This document shows, one piece after another, positions 1-9,047 of a stretch of 63,477 nucleotides of DNA (position 1 is its first letter; every line of letters begins with the position of its first letter). The position numbers and the translations under genes were made by a program. The notes under the pieces were generated by a model. The model was given only the letters and a program-made list of their open reading frames with translations, made no database searches and was not told the DNA's origin. This DNA comes from JAKAXG01 sp035702985 (GTDB taxonomy: Bacteria; Actinomycetota; Acidimicrobiia; Acidimicrobiales; Palsa-688): the NCBI GenBank assembly GCA_035702985.1, contig DASSZD010000052.1:1-63477 (forward strand). Reading direction: 5' to 3'.

Positions 1-572
1 AACCCGGTGGCGACCAGGGCCGTGTCGAGCGTCGAGCGGTCGTCGCGCACCCGGCAGCGCCGGCCGTTGAGGAACGCCCCGTGACCGGCGATGGCCGCCC
101 ACACCTCGTGGCGGGGAGGGTCGACCACCACCCCCGCCACCGGGCGCCCGTCGATCTCGGCGGCGATCGAGACCGACCACTGCGGGATCCCGAACAGGAA
201 GTTGGTCGTGCCGTCCAGCGGGTCCACCACCCAGGTGACCCCGGTGGTGCCGGGCCGCTCCGTGCCCTCCTCGCCCAGGACGGCGTCGTCGGGTCGGGCC
301 GCAGCCAGCACCTGGGTGATGGCCGCTTCGGACTCGCGGTCCACATCGGAGACCATGTCGGTCGAAGAGATCTTGGTCTCGACACCGGAGACGGCGTTGC
401 CGCGACCGGGCGCCCCTTTTTCCAGGATCACACCGGCCTGCTGGGCGGCCTTCAGAGCCACCGCCGCCAGCTCGACGCGCAGGCCCTCGGGAGCGGGGCC
501 GCCCGCCCCGTCCAGCCCGAACGCCTCGGCCGGCTCCCAGGAATCGAATCGGCGGACGGCGTCTGCGGTCAT
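1..572 (-). CDS. Inositol monophosphatase family protein (3' end outside window)
   Basis: A Mg2+-dependent sugar-phosphate phosphatase of the inositol monophosphatase superfamily; substrates in the family include inositol-1-phosphate, histidinol phosphate and fructose bisphosphate. The visible 190 residues carry LGEEG (about 99-103) and the metal-binding motif WVVDPLDGTTNF (about 114-125), followed by a PQWSVSIAAE segment. The C-terminal half, with the GAALD/WD-type motif that would help fix the substrate, lies beyond the window, so the exact activity stays open. The ATG at 572 is only 27 bases from the divergent threonine aldolase start, and a TACGCT -10 hexamer (584-589, read on this strand) lies 11 bases upstream, giving a near-leaderless transcript. 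Confidence 0.9.
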   Translation of the reverse strand, partial: MTADAVRRFDSWEPAEAFGLDGAGGPAPEGLRVELAAVALKAAQQAGVILEKGAPGRGNAVSGVETKISSTDMVSDVDRESEAAITQVLAAARPDDAVLGEEGTERPGTTGVTWVVDPLDGTTNFLFGIPQWSVSIAAEIDGRPVAGVVVDPPRHEVWAAIAGHGAFLNGRRCRVRDDRSTLDTALVATG

Positions 573-581
573 CCGCCAGTT

Positions 582-593
582 GTAGCGTACGGT
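582..593. promoter_or_regulatory. Overlapping divergent -10 elements
   Basis: GTAGCGTAC (582-590) contains TACGCT on the minus strand (584-589) for the phosphatase gene. On the plus strand it contains TAGCGT (583-588), and TACGGT (588-593) lies exactly six bases before the GTG at 600. The 27-base divergent gap has no room for separate promoters, so both -10s must overlap. No convincing -35 is visible for either direction. Confidence 0.55.
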
Positions 594-599
594 GGGGCG

Positions 600-1613
600 G
601 TGCTGGTCGACCTGCGCTCCGACACCGTCACCCGACCCACGCCTGAGATGCGGCGGGCCATGGCCGACGCCGAGGTGGGCGACGACGAGTACGGCGAGGA
701 CCCCACCGTCAACCGGCTGCAGGAGGTTTTCGCCGAGATCACCGGCAAGGAGGCCGCCCTGTTCGTGCCGTCGGGCACCATGGCCAACCAGGTGGCGCTG
801 CGTACCCTGACCCGCCCCGGGGACGCCGTCGTCGCCGGCGCCCACCAGCACATCGTGGTCTACGAGGAGGGCGCCGGTCCCATCAACGCCGGGGTGACCT
901 TCCGCACCGTCGACGACGCCCGGGGCTGGCTGCCGGCCGACGCCGTCGAGGAGATCGTCGAGTCCGGCTACCACCACCAGCCCCGGGTGACGTTGATAGC
1001 GGTGGAGGACACCCACATGGCCTCCGGCGGACGGGTGTGGCCGCAGACCGGTATGGACGCCCTCGCCGCCGTGGCCGAGCAGCGACGGGTGGCGGTGCAC
1101 ATGGACGGGGCCCGGCTGTGGAACGCCGCAGTGGCGTCGTCGACCACACCGGCCCGGCGGGCGGCGGCCGCCACCACGGTGATGTGCTGCCTGTCGAAGG
1201 GCCTGGGGGCACCGGTCGGGTCCGTGCTGGCCGGTCCGGCCGAGATGATCGAGGAGGCCAAGCTGCACCGCAAACGCCTGGGCGGCACCATGCGCCAGTC
1301 CGGGGTGATCGCGGCGGCCGGCCTGGTCGCTCTGGGCCGCATCGACCGCCTGGCCGAGGACCACGCCCGGGCCCGGTTGCTGGCCGAGGCCGTGGCCGAG
1401 CGCTGGCCCGGGATCGGCTTCGACCCGGCGGAGGTCCAGACCAACATCGTGACGTTCCCGCCGCCGGACCCGGCCGGGCTACTGGCCCACCTGGGCGACG
1501 GCGGGGTGCGGGCGGGCACGGTCGGCCCCGGCCGGGTGCGCCTGGTCACCCACGCCGACGTGGGCGACGACGGCATAGAACTGGCCTGCCGGCTCATCAG
1601 CAAAGCGCCCTGA
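600..1613 (+). CDS. Low-specificity L-threonine aldolase family protein
   Basis: A PLP-dependent fold-type I enzyme that cleaves threonine or allo-threonine to glycine and acetaldehyde. The 337-residue length is normal for the family. The N-terminus LVDLRSDTVTRPT is a family hallmark. Other features are the VPSGTMANQ stretch near residue 60 and the PLP lysine K200 in CLSKGLGAPVG. The frame stays open far upstream, but family alignment and a TACGGT -10 six bases upstream support the GTG at 600. The next gene starts three bases after the stop codon, so the PIG-L gene is probably cotranscribed. Confidence 0.92.
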   Translation: MLVDLRSDTVTRPTPEMRRAMADAEVGDDEYGEDPTVNRLQEVFAEITGKEAALFVPSGTMANQVALRTLTRPGDAVVAGAHQHIVVYEEGAGPINAGVTFRTVDDARGWLPADAVEEIVESGYHHQPRVTLIAVEDTHMASGGRVWPQTGMDALAAVAEQRRVAVHMDGARLWNAAVASSTTPARRAAAATTVMCCLSKGLGAPVGSVLAGPAEMIEEAKLHRKRLGGTMRQSGVIAAAGLVALGRIDRLAEDHARARLLAEAVAERWPGIGFDPAEVQTNIVTFPPPDPAGLLAHLGDGGVRAGTVGPGRVRLVTHADVGDDGIELACRLISKAP

Positions 1614-1616
1614 CCC

Positions 1617-2324
1617 TTGGCCGAACTGGTTGCCGATGTGCCGGCCGTGGCCCTGGCCGTCTACGCCCATCCCGACGACCCCGACGTGGCCGCCGGCGGG
1701 ACGCTGGCCCGCTGGGCCCGGGCCGGTTGCCGGGTGGAGGTGTGCATCTGCGCCGACGGGGACAAAGGTTCCCTCGATCCCGCCGTACACCCTGCCGACC
1801 TGGTCGCCCGGCGGCGGCAGGAGACGGAGGAGGCCGGACGGCTGCTCGGCGTCAACCGGCACCACTGGCTGGGTTATCCGGACGGCGAGCTCGACGACAA
1901 CGCCGCATTGCGGGGCCGCCTGGTGGAACTGATCCGCTCAGTTCGACCCACGGCCGTCGTGGCGCCGGATCCGACCGCAGTGTTCTTCGGCTCCACGTAC
2001 GTGAACCACAGGGACCACCGGACCGTCGGCTGGGCGGCCATCGACGCAGTGGCGCCGGCCGCCGCCAACCCGCACTACTTCCCGGACCGGGGGCCGGCCC
2101 ACCGGGTCGACACGCTGTACCTGTCCGGCACCCTCGAGCCGGACGTGTGGGTGGACGTCTCGGCCACGATCGACACCAAGGCGGCCGCCATCGCCTGCCA
2201 TGCCAGCCAGCTCGGCGACGCCGGCGAATGGCTGCGGGGAGCGGTCCGCCGGCGGGCCGAGGAGGCCGGCCGGGAGGCCTCGGTACCGCTGGCCGAGGGG
2301 TTCCGCCGCATCACCCTGCCGTAG
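1617..2324 (+). CDS. PIG-L family N-acetylglucosamine deacetylase-like protein
   Basis: A zinc-dependent de-N-acetylase of the PIG-L/LmbE family (relatives: MshB and Mca of mycothiol metabolism, BshB). It has the zinc and catalytic motif H18-P-D-D21 and the second metal site H131-x-x-H134 (NHRDHR), within a typical length of about 235 residues. A TTG at 1617 is the first start after the upstream stop codon; GTG codons at 1638 and 1647 are alternatives. The substrate cannot be named from sequence. MshB or a mycothiol-conjugate amidase is possible in an actinobacterium, but no other mycothiol gene is nearby. Confidence 0.88.
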   Translation: MAELVADVPAVALAVYAHPDDPDVAAGGTLARWARAGCRVEVCICADGDKGSLDPAVHPADLVARRRQETEEAGRLLGVNRHHWLGYPDGELDDNAALRGRLVELIRSVRPTAVVAPDPTAVFFGSTYVNHRDHRTVGWAAIDAVAPAAANPHYFPDRGPAHRVDTLYLSGTLEPDVWVDVSATIDTKAAAIACHASQLGDAGEWLRGAVRRRAEEAGREASVPLAEGFRRITLP

Positions 2325-2359
2325 CTTCCGCCGTCACCCCGGTCTGGGAGACTGGTGCG

Positions 2360-3997
2360 GTGGCTCCCGGCCCCCGGTGGATCCTCCATGTGGACATGGA
2401 CGCCTTCTTCGCGTCGGTTGAGGCCCTCGACGATCCCAGCCTGGTCGGCAGGCCCGTGATCGTGGGCGGGTCCGGCTCGAGAGGGGTGGTGGCGTCGTGC
2501 AGCTACGAGGCCCGGGTCTTCGGTGTCCGGTCGGCCATGCCCTCGGTGCAGGCCCGCCGGCTGTGCCCGGAGGCCGTCTTCGTGGCCGGTCGCTACGACC
2601 GCTATGCCGAGGTCAGCCGGGAGATGCACGCCGTTTTCCAGCGGTTCACGCCGCTGGTCGAGGGCATCTCGCTGGACGAGGCGTTCCTGGACGTCTCCGG
2701 TTCGATACGCCTGTTCGGCCCCCCGGCGCAGATCGCCCGGTCCATCCGGGAGCAGATCCGCACCGGGCTGGGGCTGACCTGCTCGGTCGGGGCTGCGCCG
2801 GTCAAGTTCCTGGCCAAGCTGGCGTCCGAGGCGGCCAAGCCGCGGGTGGACCGCACGGTCGACCAGCATGCCGGGGGCACCGGGTCCGGCGTGTACGTGG
2901 TGGAGCGGGGCCAGGAGCTGGCCTTCCTGCATCCCCTGCCGATAGACGCCCTGTGGGGGGTGGGCCCGGCCACGGCCCGGCGGCTGGGGGCCCTCGGGTT
3001 CGCCACCATCGGGGATCTGGCCGCCGTTGACCCGACGGTGCTGGAGCGGGCGGTGGGCCGGGCCCACGGCCGGCACCTGGCCAACCTGGCCCGGGGCATC
3101 GACGACCGGGGAGTCGAAGCCGACCGCCCGGTCAAATCGGTCAGTCACGAGGAGACCTACGCCACCGACCGGCGCGACCCGGACGGCCTCAGGGTCGAGG
3201 TCCTGCGGATGTCCGACTCGGTGGCCTCCCGGCTGCGCAGATCGGGGGTGGCCGGCCGGACCGTGACCCTCAAGGTGCGCTACGGGGATTTCTCCACCCA
3301 CACCCGCTCGGAGACGCAGGCGGGCGCCATCGACTCCGGCCCGGTGATCGCCGCCGTGGCCAGGCGCCTGCTCGACGCGGTGGACCTGGCACCCGGGGTG
3401 CGGCTCCTCGGCGTAGGGGTTTCCAACCTGGTCCCGGCCGGGTCCGGGCCCGGGGAGCAGTTGTCGCTGGACCTGCTCGGCGGCGACGCAGCGGCCCCGC
3501 CCGGCCCGCCCCCCGTCCAGCCGACCCACCCCGTCCCGTCGACCCACCACATCCCGCCGACCCGGCCCATCCCGTCGGCCCAGCCGGATCCACCGGCCAA
3601 GCCGTACCCCTCCGCCGTGGTGGACGCCATCCGCCGCCGGTTCGGCGCCGGAGCGGTCGGCCCGGCGGCTCTGGTGGACGCCGGCCGGCTCAGGGTGAAG
3701 CGGACGGGGGACAGCCAGTGGGGCCCGGGCGGCACGTCCCGCCCGGGCCCCACTGAACCCGGTCCGGACCCCGCCCGCCCCGCCGGCCCGGCCCGGGCCG
3801 CAACCACGGGCCCCACTGAACCCGGCCCGGACCCCGCCCGCCCCGCCCGCCCGGCCCGGGCCGCAACCACGGACCCCGCTGACCCCGGCCCGGAACCCGC
3901 CGGTCCGGCCGGTCCCGCCGCCCGCCCGAACCCCGTGGCGCCCCTCCGTCGGCCAAACGGTCCAACCGGCGGTAACCCGGCCCCGACAGGCCGTTAA
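2360..3997 (+). CDS. dinB: DNA polymerase IV (Y family) with a repetitive Pro-rich C-terminus
   Basis: A translesion polymerase. Catalytic acidic residues are D12 (HVDMDAFF) and D106-E107 (ISLDEAF). The palm has SYEARVFGVRSAMP, an HhH region follows (ALWGVGPATARRLG), and the little-finger domain ends near residue 370. A conserved actinobacterial tail motif, AVVDAIRRRFGAGAVGPAAL, begins near residue 418. It is preceded by a Pro-rich spacer and followed by three 21-residue repeats, so the protein is 545 residues where about 350-420 is usual. GTG 2360 is chosen by alignment; GAGACT six bases upstream could be a leaderless -10, and GGGAG lies nearby as an alternative Shine-Dalgarno. No beta-clamp motif was identified with confidence. 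Confidence 0.93.
   Translation: MAPGPRWILHVDMDAFFASVEALDDPSLVGRPVIVGGSGSRGVVASCSYEARVFGVRSAMPSVQARRLCPEAVFVAGRYDRYAEVSREMHAVFQRFTPLVEGISLDEAFLDVSGSIRLFGPPAQIARSIREQIRTGLGLTCSVGAAPVKFLAKLASEAAKPRVDRTVDQHAGGTGSGVYVVERGQELAFLHPLPIDALWGVGPATARRLGALGFATIGDLAAVDPTVLERAVGRAHGRHLANLARGIDDRGVEADRPVKSVSHEETYATDRRDPDGLRVEVLRMSDSVASRLRRSGVAGRTVTLKVRYGDFSTHTRSETQAGAIDSGPVIAAVARRLLDAVDLAPGVRLLGVGVSNLVPAGSGPGEQLSLDLLGGDAAAPPGPPPVQPTHPVPSTHHIPPTRPIPSAQPDPPAKPYPSAVVDAIRRRFGAGAVGPAALVDAGRLRVKRTGDSQWGPGGTSRPGPTEPGPDPARPAGPARAATTGPTEPGPDPARPARPARAATTDPADPGPEPAGPAGPAARPNPVAPLRRPNGPTGGNPAPTGR
3746..3934 (+). repeat. 63-bp tandem repeat, three copies, inside dinB
   Basis: Units start at 3746, 3809 and 3872. Each encodes 21 residues of the type GPTEPGPDPARPAGPARAATT; the third copy is degenerate. 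The repeat is in frame and occupies residues 463-525 of the predicted polymerase. It is probably intrinsically disordered. Confidence 0.85.
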
Positions 3998-4053
3998 CCC
4001 GGCGCGTTGCTGTAGTTTGCCCTCAGCGCGATGATTGGCGCGGAGGGTCGGAA

Positions 4054-4434
4054 GTGCCGCTGAACGAAGAGGAACAACGGATCCTGGCCGAGATCGAGAG
4101 GCAGTTCCATGCCCAGGATCCGGATTCGGCCAAGCGCATCAGTTCGACCACGCTCCAGCGCTACCTGGCCCGGAACTGCCGGTGGGCGGCCCTGGGGTTC
4201 ATCGTCGGACTGGTGATCCTCCTGGCCGCCTTCGCGTCCAGCTGGATCGTGGGGATATTCGGGTTCCTGCTCATGGTGGCCAGCACCGTGGTCCTGGTGC
4301 AGAACCTGCGCAAGATGAGCCGGGTGGGCCTGGAGCAGGTCAGCCGGTCCAACTACGCCCGCAACTTCTCCCAGGCCGTGGACGATTTCGGCAAGCGGCT
4401 GCGCCGCCGGCTCAACGGCGAAGGCGACCGCTAA
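4054..4434 (+). CDS. DUF3040 domain-containing membrane protein
   Basis: A 126-residue protein of the actinobacterial DUF3040 family, whose role is unknown. The N-terminus PLNEEEQRILAEIERQF is the family signature. Two closely spaced transmembrane helices (about 45-63 and 66-86) are followed by a basic amphipathic tail. The GTG start follows a good GGAGGG Shine-Dalgarno, and TAGTTT (4013-4018) is a possible -10, making this a leadered transcript. Its stop codon overlaps the stop of the convergent transglutaminase gene by four bases (CTAA). In other actinobacteria DUF3040 genes often lie near the dcw cluster; here it is 18 kb away. Confidence 0.88.
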   Translation: MPLNEEEQRILAEIERQFHAQDPDSAKRISSTTLQRYLARNCRWAALGFIVGLVILLAAFASSWIVGIFGFLLMVASTVVLVQNLRKMSRVGLEQVSRSNYARNFSQAVDDFGKRLRRRLNGEGDR

Positions 4435-6884
4435 CGCCGCAGAGGCCCGGTGAGCTGAGCCCACCGGCCGGGGGGTAGTGACAGGCAGCGGCGCACCCGC
4501 TCGGTGCGGGTGGTGTGATCGTGGAGCAGCTGCCGGACCTGAGCCGCCGAGAGGCCGGCCCGGTCCACCAGGTCCTCCGGGACGGCGGGGGCGAAGGTGG
4601 CCCGGCGGGCCAGGCCGGCCAGGGTGGACAGGCCGGTGATGCGCTCCTCCCGGCGGGCCGGACCGCCGATGACCCGGCGGTGCAGGTCGGCGGTGGCCCG
4701 CCTGGCGAACTCGTCGTCGGTCTCGGCGGGGGAGCGGCCGATGCCGACCCACGACAACTCGGAGCAGATGTCCTGCCACAGGTCCAGGATCACCGCCCCC
4801 GGGCCTGCTCTCTCGGCCCTGCGCCGTCTCCGTCGGCGCAGGGCGGTACGCAGCCCCACGTTCCCGGCCGCCCACAGCACCCCCAGGGCCGGGATGATCA
4901 CCAGCACCCCCAGCCATCCGGGCAGCCCGGACCGGGCCCCGCCCGCCCCCGGGGCCAGGGTGGTGGCGCTGCCACGGCTGGTGGTCGGCGTGGCGCTCTT
5001 CTGTATCGACGGGGGAGTGAGGTTGGACCCCGCCGGCACGGTGGTCGGCACCGGGACGGCGGTGCCGCCGGACGGCGAGGGGATCCCCGAGTAGCGCGAC
5101 GTCCCCGGCACCGCGAACCCCGGGGTGGGCTCGAACGGCAGCCAGCCGAACCCGGGCCCGAAGTACACCTCGGGCCAGGTGTGGGCGTCGCGGTCGTACA
5201 CCTGGAAGCCACCGGCGGGCATGGGGGTGCCGGTGGCGAAGCCGACGGCCAGCCGGGTGGGGATCCCGGCCGCCCGGGCCAGCACCGCGAACGCCCCGGC
5301 GAACTGCTGGCAGTAGCCCTGACGGGTCACGAAGAGGAAGTTGTACAGGGCCTGGCTGCCGAAGCCGTCGGAGACGGGCTGGAGCTTGTAGCGGAACTGG
5401 GGGCTGCGCAGATAGTTCTGGATGGCCAGGGCCTTGCCGTACTCGGTGGCCTGACCGGCGGTCAGCTCCAGTGCCAGCTGGGTGATCGCCCCGTCCACCA
5501 CGGCCGGGACCTCCAGGTCGGCGGATATGGCGGCGGAGTCCCGCACCGGTGGTGCGGCGTTGAGGGCGGCCGGGGTGAGGGTGTTGAGGTACTGCACCGA
5601 ATCCACCGTGTAGGCCAGCCCGTTCGAGGTCGACGACGAGGCGATGAGGCTGCCCGACATGGGGTCGAAGGCGACCTTGCTCACCCCCTCGACGGCCACC
5701 GGGTTCAGCTGTTCGGGCAGCCACACTGAGTCCAGCTGCTGGATCTGGAACGTGGCCCGCACCGGGCGGGTTCCCGGCCCGGACTTGCCGACGCCGGGGA
5801 GCCGGGAGCGGAAGTCCCGGTACGCCCCGGTGGCGGTCCAGGTCGTGCCGTTGAAGGTGTCGAGCGACGTCAGCCTCCAGTAGGACGGCTGCGTGCTGTC
5901 CACGACGAACACCGGGGTGTTGGACAGCTTGATCAGCCGTGTCTGTAACGAGACGACCGGGTTGGGAACGACCCGTTCCCCGCCGCCCCCGGGACCGGCC
6001 CTCCAGCCCAGGGCGCCCAACCCGTCCCGGGTCGCCAGGGCCGGCGCCAGGGCGACCGAGGCCACCAGGGCGGCGGCGCCCAGGACAGCGCCGCCGGTCA
6101 CGGTCCATCGCACCTCGCCGGAACGCACCCCGGCGAACCACACCTCCCGGCGGGCCGCCGAGCACCGGTACACGAGCAGGAAGACGCAGGCGGCGAGGAC
6201 CTCGGCCCCGACGACCCACGCCCGGCCACCACCCTCCCCGGCGGTGGAGCAGGCCACGAAGGCCGCCACCCCGCCCAGGATCGCCAGCAGCGGGGACCGC
6301 CAGCGGAACGCCGCCCAGTCCCCCAGCACGGCCAGCAGCCCGGCGCCCCCGGCGGCCAGCGTCTCGAAGGCCCGGTCCGGCTGGACCGGCGCCACGGTGG
6401 CGGAGAACTCGTGGCCCAGACCCTTGAGGGAGTCCACCAGCGACGTCCAGGTGTGCCAGCCGGGGAAGCCCAGGTCGGTGGTGGACCCGAACACGGTCCA
6501 GATGACCATGAGGATCATGGTGGCCAGGGCCACCGGTAGCGCCACCAGCGCACCGGTGCGCCACCGGCGCATGGCCCACAGGACCAGATGGGTGACCGCC
6601 ACGGTGGTCAGTACCGGCCAGATCCACGACGGCCCGTTGAACACCCGGAACAGGCCGGCCGCCGAGGCCAGGGTCAAAGCCGCCAGCGACCAGGTGGCCG
6701 GACCCTCCGCCGGTCGGGCCGGGGCGGTGCCGGCGGTGGCCCAGCCGACCACGCCGGTCCCGGAGCGGACCGGACCTCCCGCCGGCGGCCCGGAACGGGT
6801 CCCACCATCGGCTCCGGGGCGGACCGCCGGCCCGGGATCGGCGGGCCGGGAGCCGTGGCCGGTCAGCACGACGTGTTCTCCCAC
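4431..6884 (-). CDS. TgpA-type membrane transglutaminase-like protein
   Basis: An 817-residue protein with a hydrophobic N-terminal region (about six helices, residues 50-265), an extracytoplasmic transglutaminase-core domain, one more helix near 680 and a C-terminal cytoplasmic DUF4129-like region. The catalytic Cys is C525 in GYCQQFAGAF, and H568 lies in DAHTWPEVYF with the acidic partner after it. In Pseudomonas, TgpA is an essential periplasmic transglutaminase; the substrate here is unknown. The gene overlaps the DUF58 gene by 22 bases and completes a MoxR-DUF58-TgpA operon, an assembly conserved across bacteria. Confidence 0.92.
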   Translation of the reverse strand: MGEHVVLTGHGSRPADPGPAVRPGADGGTRSGPPAGGPVRSGTGVVGWATAGTAPARPAEGPATWSLAALTLASAAGLFRVFNGPSWIWPVLTTVAVTHLVLWAMRRWRTGALVALPVALATMILMVIWTVFGSTTDLGFPGWHTWTSLVDSLKGLGHEFSATVAPVQPDRAFETLAAGGAGLLAVLGDWAAFRWRSPLLAILGGVAAFVACSTAGEGGGRAWVVGAEVLAACVFLLVYRCSAARREVWFAGVRSGEVRWTVTGGAVLGAAALVASVALAPALATRDGLGALGWRAGPGGGGERVVPNPVVSLQTRLIKLSNTPVFVVDSTQPSYWRLTSLDTFNGTTWTATGAYRDFRSRLPGVGKSGPGTRPVRATFQIQQLDSVWLPEQLNPVAVEGVSKVAFDPMSGSLIASSSTSNGLAYTVDSVQYLNTLTPAALNAAPPVRDSAAISADLEVPAVVDGAITQLALELTAGQATEYGKALAIQNYLRSPQFRYKLQPVSDGFGSQALYNFLFVTRQGYCQQFAGAFAVLARAAGIPTRLAVGFATGTPMPAGGFQVYDRDAHTWPEVYFGPGFGWLPFEPTPGFAVPGTSRYSGIPSPSGGTAVPVPTTVPAGSNLTPPSIQKSATPTTSRGSATTLAPGAGGARSGLPGWLGVLVIIPALGVLWAAGNVGLRTALRRRRRRRAERAGPGAVILDLWQDICSELSWVGIGRSPAETDDEFARRATADLHRRVIGGPARREERITGLSTLAGLARRATFAPAVPEDLVDRAGLSAAQVRQLLHDHTTRTERVRRCLSLPPGRWAQLTGPLRR

Positions 6885-8044
6885 GCCGTCCAGGCCGAGG
6901 CGAACGAGGCGCCGGCCGGCACGGAGATCCGCCGCCGGGCGTGATCCAGGGACGGGGTCCCGGCCGGGTGCGGGCTCTGGCCGGCCGACTCGAAGACCAC
7001 CACGGTGGTTCCGTGCGGCCCGCCCAGCCCGACCGCGGCCTGCAGGTCGGGGTCGCCGATCCGGTCGGTGGTGACCAGGACCACCGGGTCGAGCCGGCCG
7101 GCCACCCGGAACGGCTCCGCCCCGGGCCGGTGGGTCTCGGCCGACGCCAGGCCGTCCAGGAGGGCCACACCAGCGGACCGCCCCGACGCGTGACCGGAGT
7201 CGAAACCCCCGGTGGTGACCACCCGCACCTGGAGCCCGGACCGCAGCGACGACACGGCCAGGGTGGCCACCGCCGACAGCACCGCCTCCACCGTGTCGGG
7301 GTCGTGGACCGGGGCCCGCATGTCGGCGACCAGGGTGACCCGGCCCCGGCGGGCGCTCTCGGGCTGGCGGATGATCAGATCGTCCAGGCGGGCCGTGGAC
7401 GGCCAGTGCACCCGGCGCAGGTCGTCACCGGGAACGTACTCGCGCAGCATGTAGAACTCGTTGCCGCCCTTGCCGATCATCGACTGCAACGGCCGGCGGT
7501 CCTCGTCACGATGCGACGAGACGGCGCCCACCGGGACCAGGTCGTAGCGGGGATGCACCGTCAGGGACGTGTCCGGCGCCGTGTCGCGGGTGGCCCGGGC
7601 CAGGCCGAACGGGTCGGTGACGGTGAGCTCCAGCGGCCCGAGGTGGTACAGGCCCCGCCGGTGCGACGGCAGGCGGTAGGAGCTGGCCCGCACCTCGCCG
7701 GGCGCCAACGGGGCGATGGAGAACGAGGCCCACCGGGCGCCCCCGTCGAAGCCGTCGCGGGCGCCGGCCGGGGGGCTGCGCCGCTCGGCCAGGTTGCGGA
7801 TGGTGAGCTCCACCCGGGCCTCCTGCCCGGCCTGGACCCGGGCCGGGTGCACGTGGCGGGCCACCTCGAGGTCCCAGCGGACGGCCCGCACCCACACCGC
7901 CGCTCCGAGCACCAGCATCCCGCCGGCCACGGCCAGCGAGTACAGCTCCTGGATCCCGAACAGGTAGGCGCTCAGCGCCATGACGGCCGAACCGGCCAGG
8001 ACGGCCCGGCCCCGGGCGGTGAGCCGGCGGGACCCGGGGGTCAT
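6863..8044 (-). CDS. DUF58 domain-containing membrane-anchored protein
   Basis: A 393-residue protein with two short N-terminal helices (about 14-50) and a DUF58/vWA-like domain. That domain includes the characteristic segment EYVPGDDLRRVHWPSTARL and the following LIIRQPESARRGRVTLVAD. Family members are thought to act with MoxR ATPases in assembling or activating envelope or secreted complexes. It overlaps the MoxR gene by four bases and the transglutaminase gene by 22, which implies translational coupling. An RGRAVLAGSA N-terminus after a Gly/Pro/Arg-rich start is ordinary for the family. Confidence 0.92.
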   Translation of the reverse strand: MTPGSRRLTARGRAVLAGSAVMALSAYLFGIQELYSLAVAGGMLVLGAAVWVRAVRWDLEVARHVHPARVQAGQEARVELTIRNLAERRSPPAGARDGFDGGARWASFSIAPLAPGEVRASSYRLPSHRRGLYHLGPLELTVTDPFGLARATRDTAPDTSLTVHPRYDLVPVGAVSSHRDEDRRPLQSMIGKGGNEFYMLREYVPGDDLRRVHWPSTARLDDLIIRQPESARRGRVTLVADMRAPVHDPDTVEAVLSAVATLAVSSLRSGLQVRVVTTGGFDSGHASGRSAGVALLDGLASAETHRPGAEPFRVAGRLDPVVLVTTDRIGDPDLQAAVGLGGPHGTTVVVFESAGQSPHPAGTPSLDHARRRISVPAGASFASAWTAWENTSC

Positions 8045-9021
8045 CCTCCCGGACGGCCGGACGGTACCGGGACGCTTCGCAGGATGTCGGCCAGCACCTC
8101 GGGGATCTCCATGCCGCTCACGACCGCCTCGGGGGACAGCACCATGCGGTGTTCGACGACCGGGCCGAACAGGGCCTTGATGTCGTCGGGGATGGCGTAG
8201 TCGCGGCCCTCGGCCGCGGCCATGGCCCGGGCCGCCCCCTGGAGGGCCAGGGTGCAGCGGGGTGACATGCCGAGCTGCAGAGCCGGATGCCTGCGGGTGG
8301 CGGTGGCCAGATCCACCACGTAGCCCTGCAGGGCGGCGGCGGTGTGCACGCTGCGGGCGGCCCGCACCATGGCCGGCACGGCGTCTGCCCCGGCCACCAC
8401 GGGCAGGTCGTCGACGACCGCCGACGATTCCAGGTCGAGCATGGTCAGCTCCGCCGCCCGGTCGGGGTAGCCCATCCGGATCCGCATGAGGAAGCGGTCC
8501 AGCTGGCTCTCCGGCAGGGGGTAGGTGCCCTCGTGCTCGACGGGGTTCTGCGTGCCTATGACCAGGAACGGGTCCGGGAGCCGGTGGGTGACGTTGTCGA
8601 TGGTGACCTGCCGCTCCTGCATGGCCTCCAGCAGGGCCGACTGGGTCTTGGGGGACGCCCGGTTGATCTCGTCACCGATCACCACGTTCGCGAAGACCGG
8701 TCCCGGGCGGAAGGAAAAAGAGCCACTGGCGCGGTCGTACACGCTCGTTCCGGTCACGTCGGACGGCAGCAGGTCGGGCGTGAACTGGATGCGCCGGCAA
8801 TCCAGGTCGAACGATCTGGCCAGAGCCTTGGCCAGGCTGGTCTTGCCGACCCCGGGGACGTCCTCGAGCAGCAGGTGGCCCTCCGATACCAGGCACACCA
8901 GCGCCAGGCGGATGGGTTCCTCCTTGCCGTGGATGACCCGGGCCACGTTGCTGACTATCGAGTCGAACACCGATGCGAAACCGGCCGAGGAGGACATCTG
9001 TGCCGCCGGTTGTCGCACCAT
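8041..9021 (-). CDS. MoxR-family AAA+ ATPase
   Basis: A 326-residue chaperone-like ATPase. Walker A is GVGKT (57-61), followed by the RIQFTPDLLPSDVTG segment typical of MoxR proteins. Walker B is in VVIGDEINRASPKTQ, and QNPVEHEGTYPLPESQLDRF carries sensor 1. The frame is open further upstream, but the ATG at 9021 has a strong GGAGGGAG Shine-Dalgarno eight bases ahead, and residues from about 12 onward align with the family. A TACGCT -10 (9050-9055 on this strand) gives a leader of about 22 bases. First gene of the MoxR-DUF58-transglutaminase operon. Confidence 0.94.
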   Translation of the reverse strand: MVRQPAAQMSSSAGFASVFDSIVSNVARVIHGKEEPIRLALVCLVSEGHLLLEDVPGVGKTSLAKALARSFDLDCRRIQFTPDLLPSDVTGTSVYDRASGSFSFRPGPVFANVVIGDEINRASPKTQSALLEAMQERQVTIDNVTHRLPDPFLVIGTQNPVEHEGTYPLPESQLDRFLMRIRMGYPDRAAELTMLDLESSAVVDDLPVVAGADAVPAMVRAARSVHTAAALQGYVVDLATATRRHPALQLGMSPRCTLALQGAARAMAAAEGRDYAIPDDIKALFGPVVEHRMVLSPEAVVSGMEIPEVLADILRSVPVPSGRPGG

Positions 9022-9047
9022 TGCTCCCTCCAGAACCGATGTCCTGG

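Noticed and set aside
3994..7170. A long open frame opposite the DUF3040 and transglutaminase region
   Set aside because: It is out of frame with the transglutaminase motifs and has only Gly/Arg/Pro-rich sequence; the real genes are in other frames.
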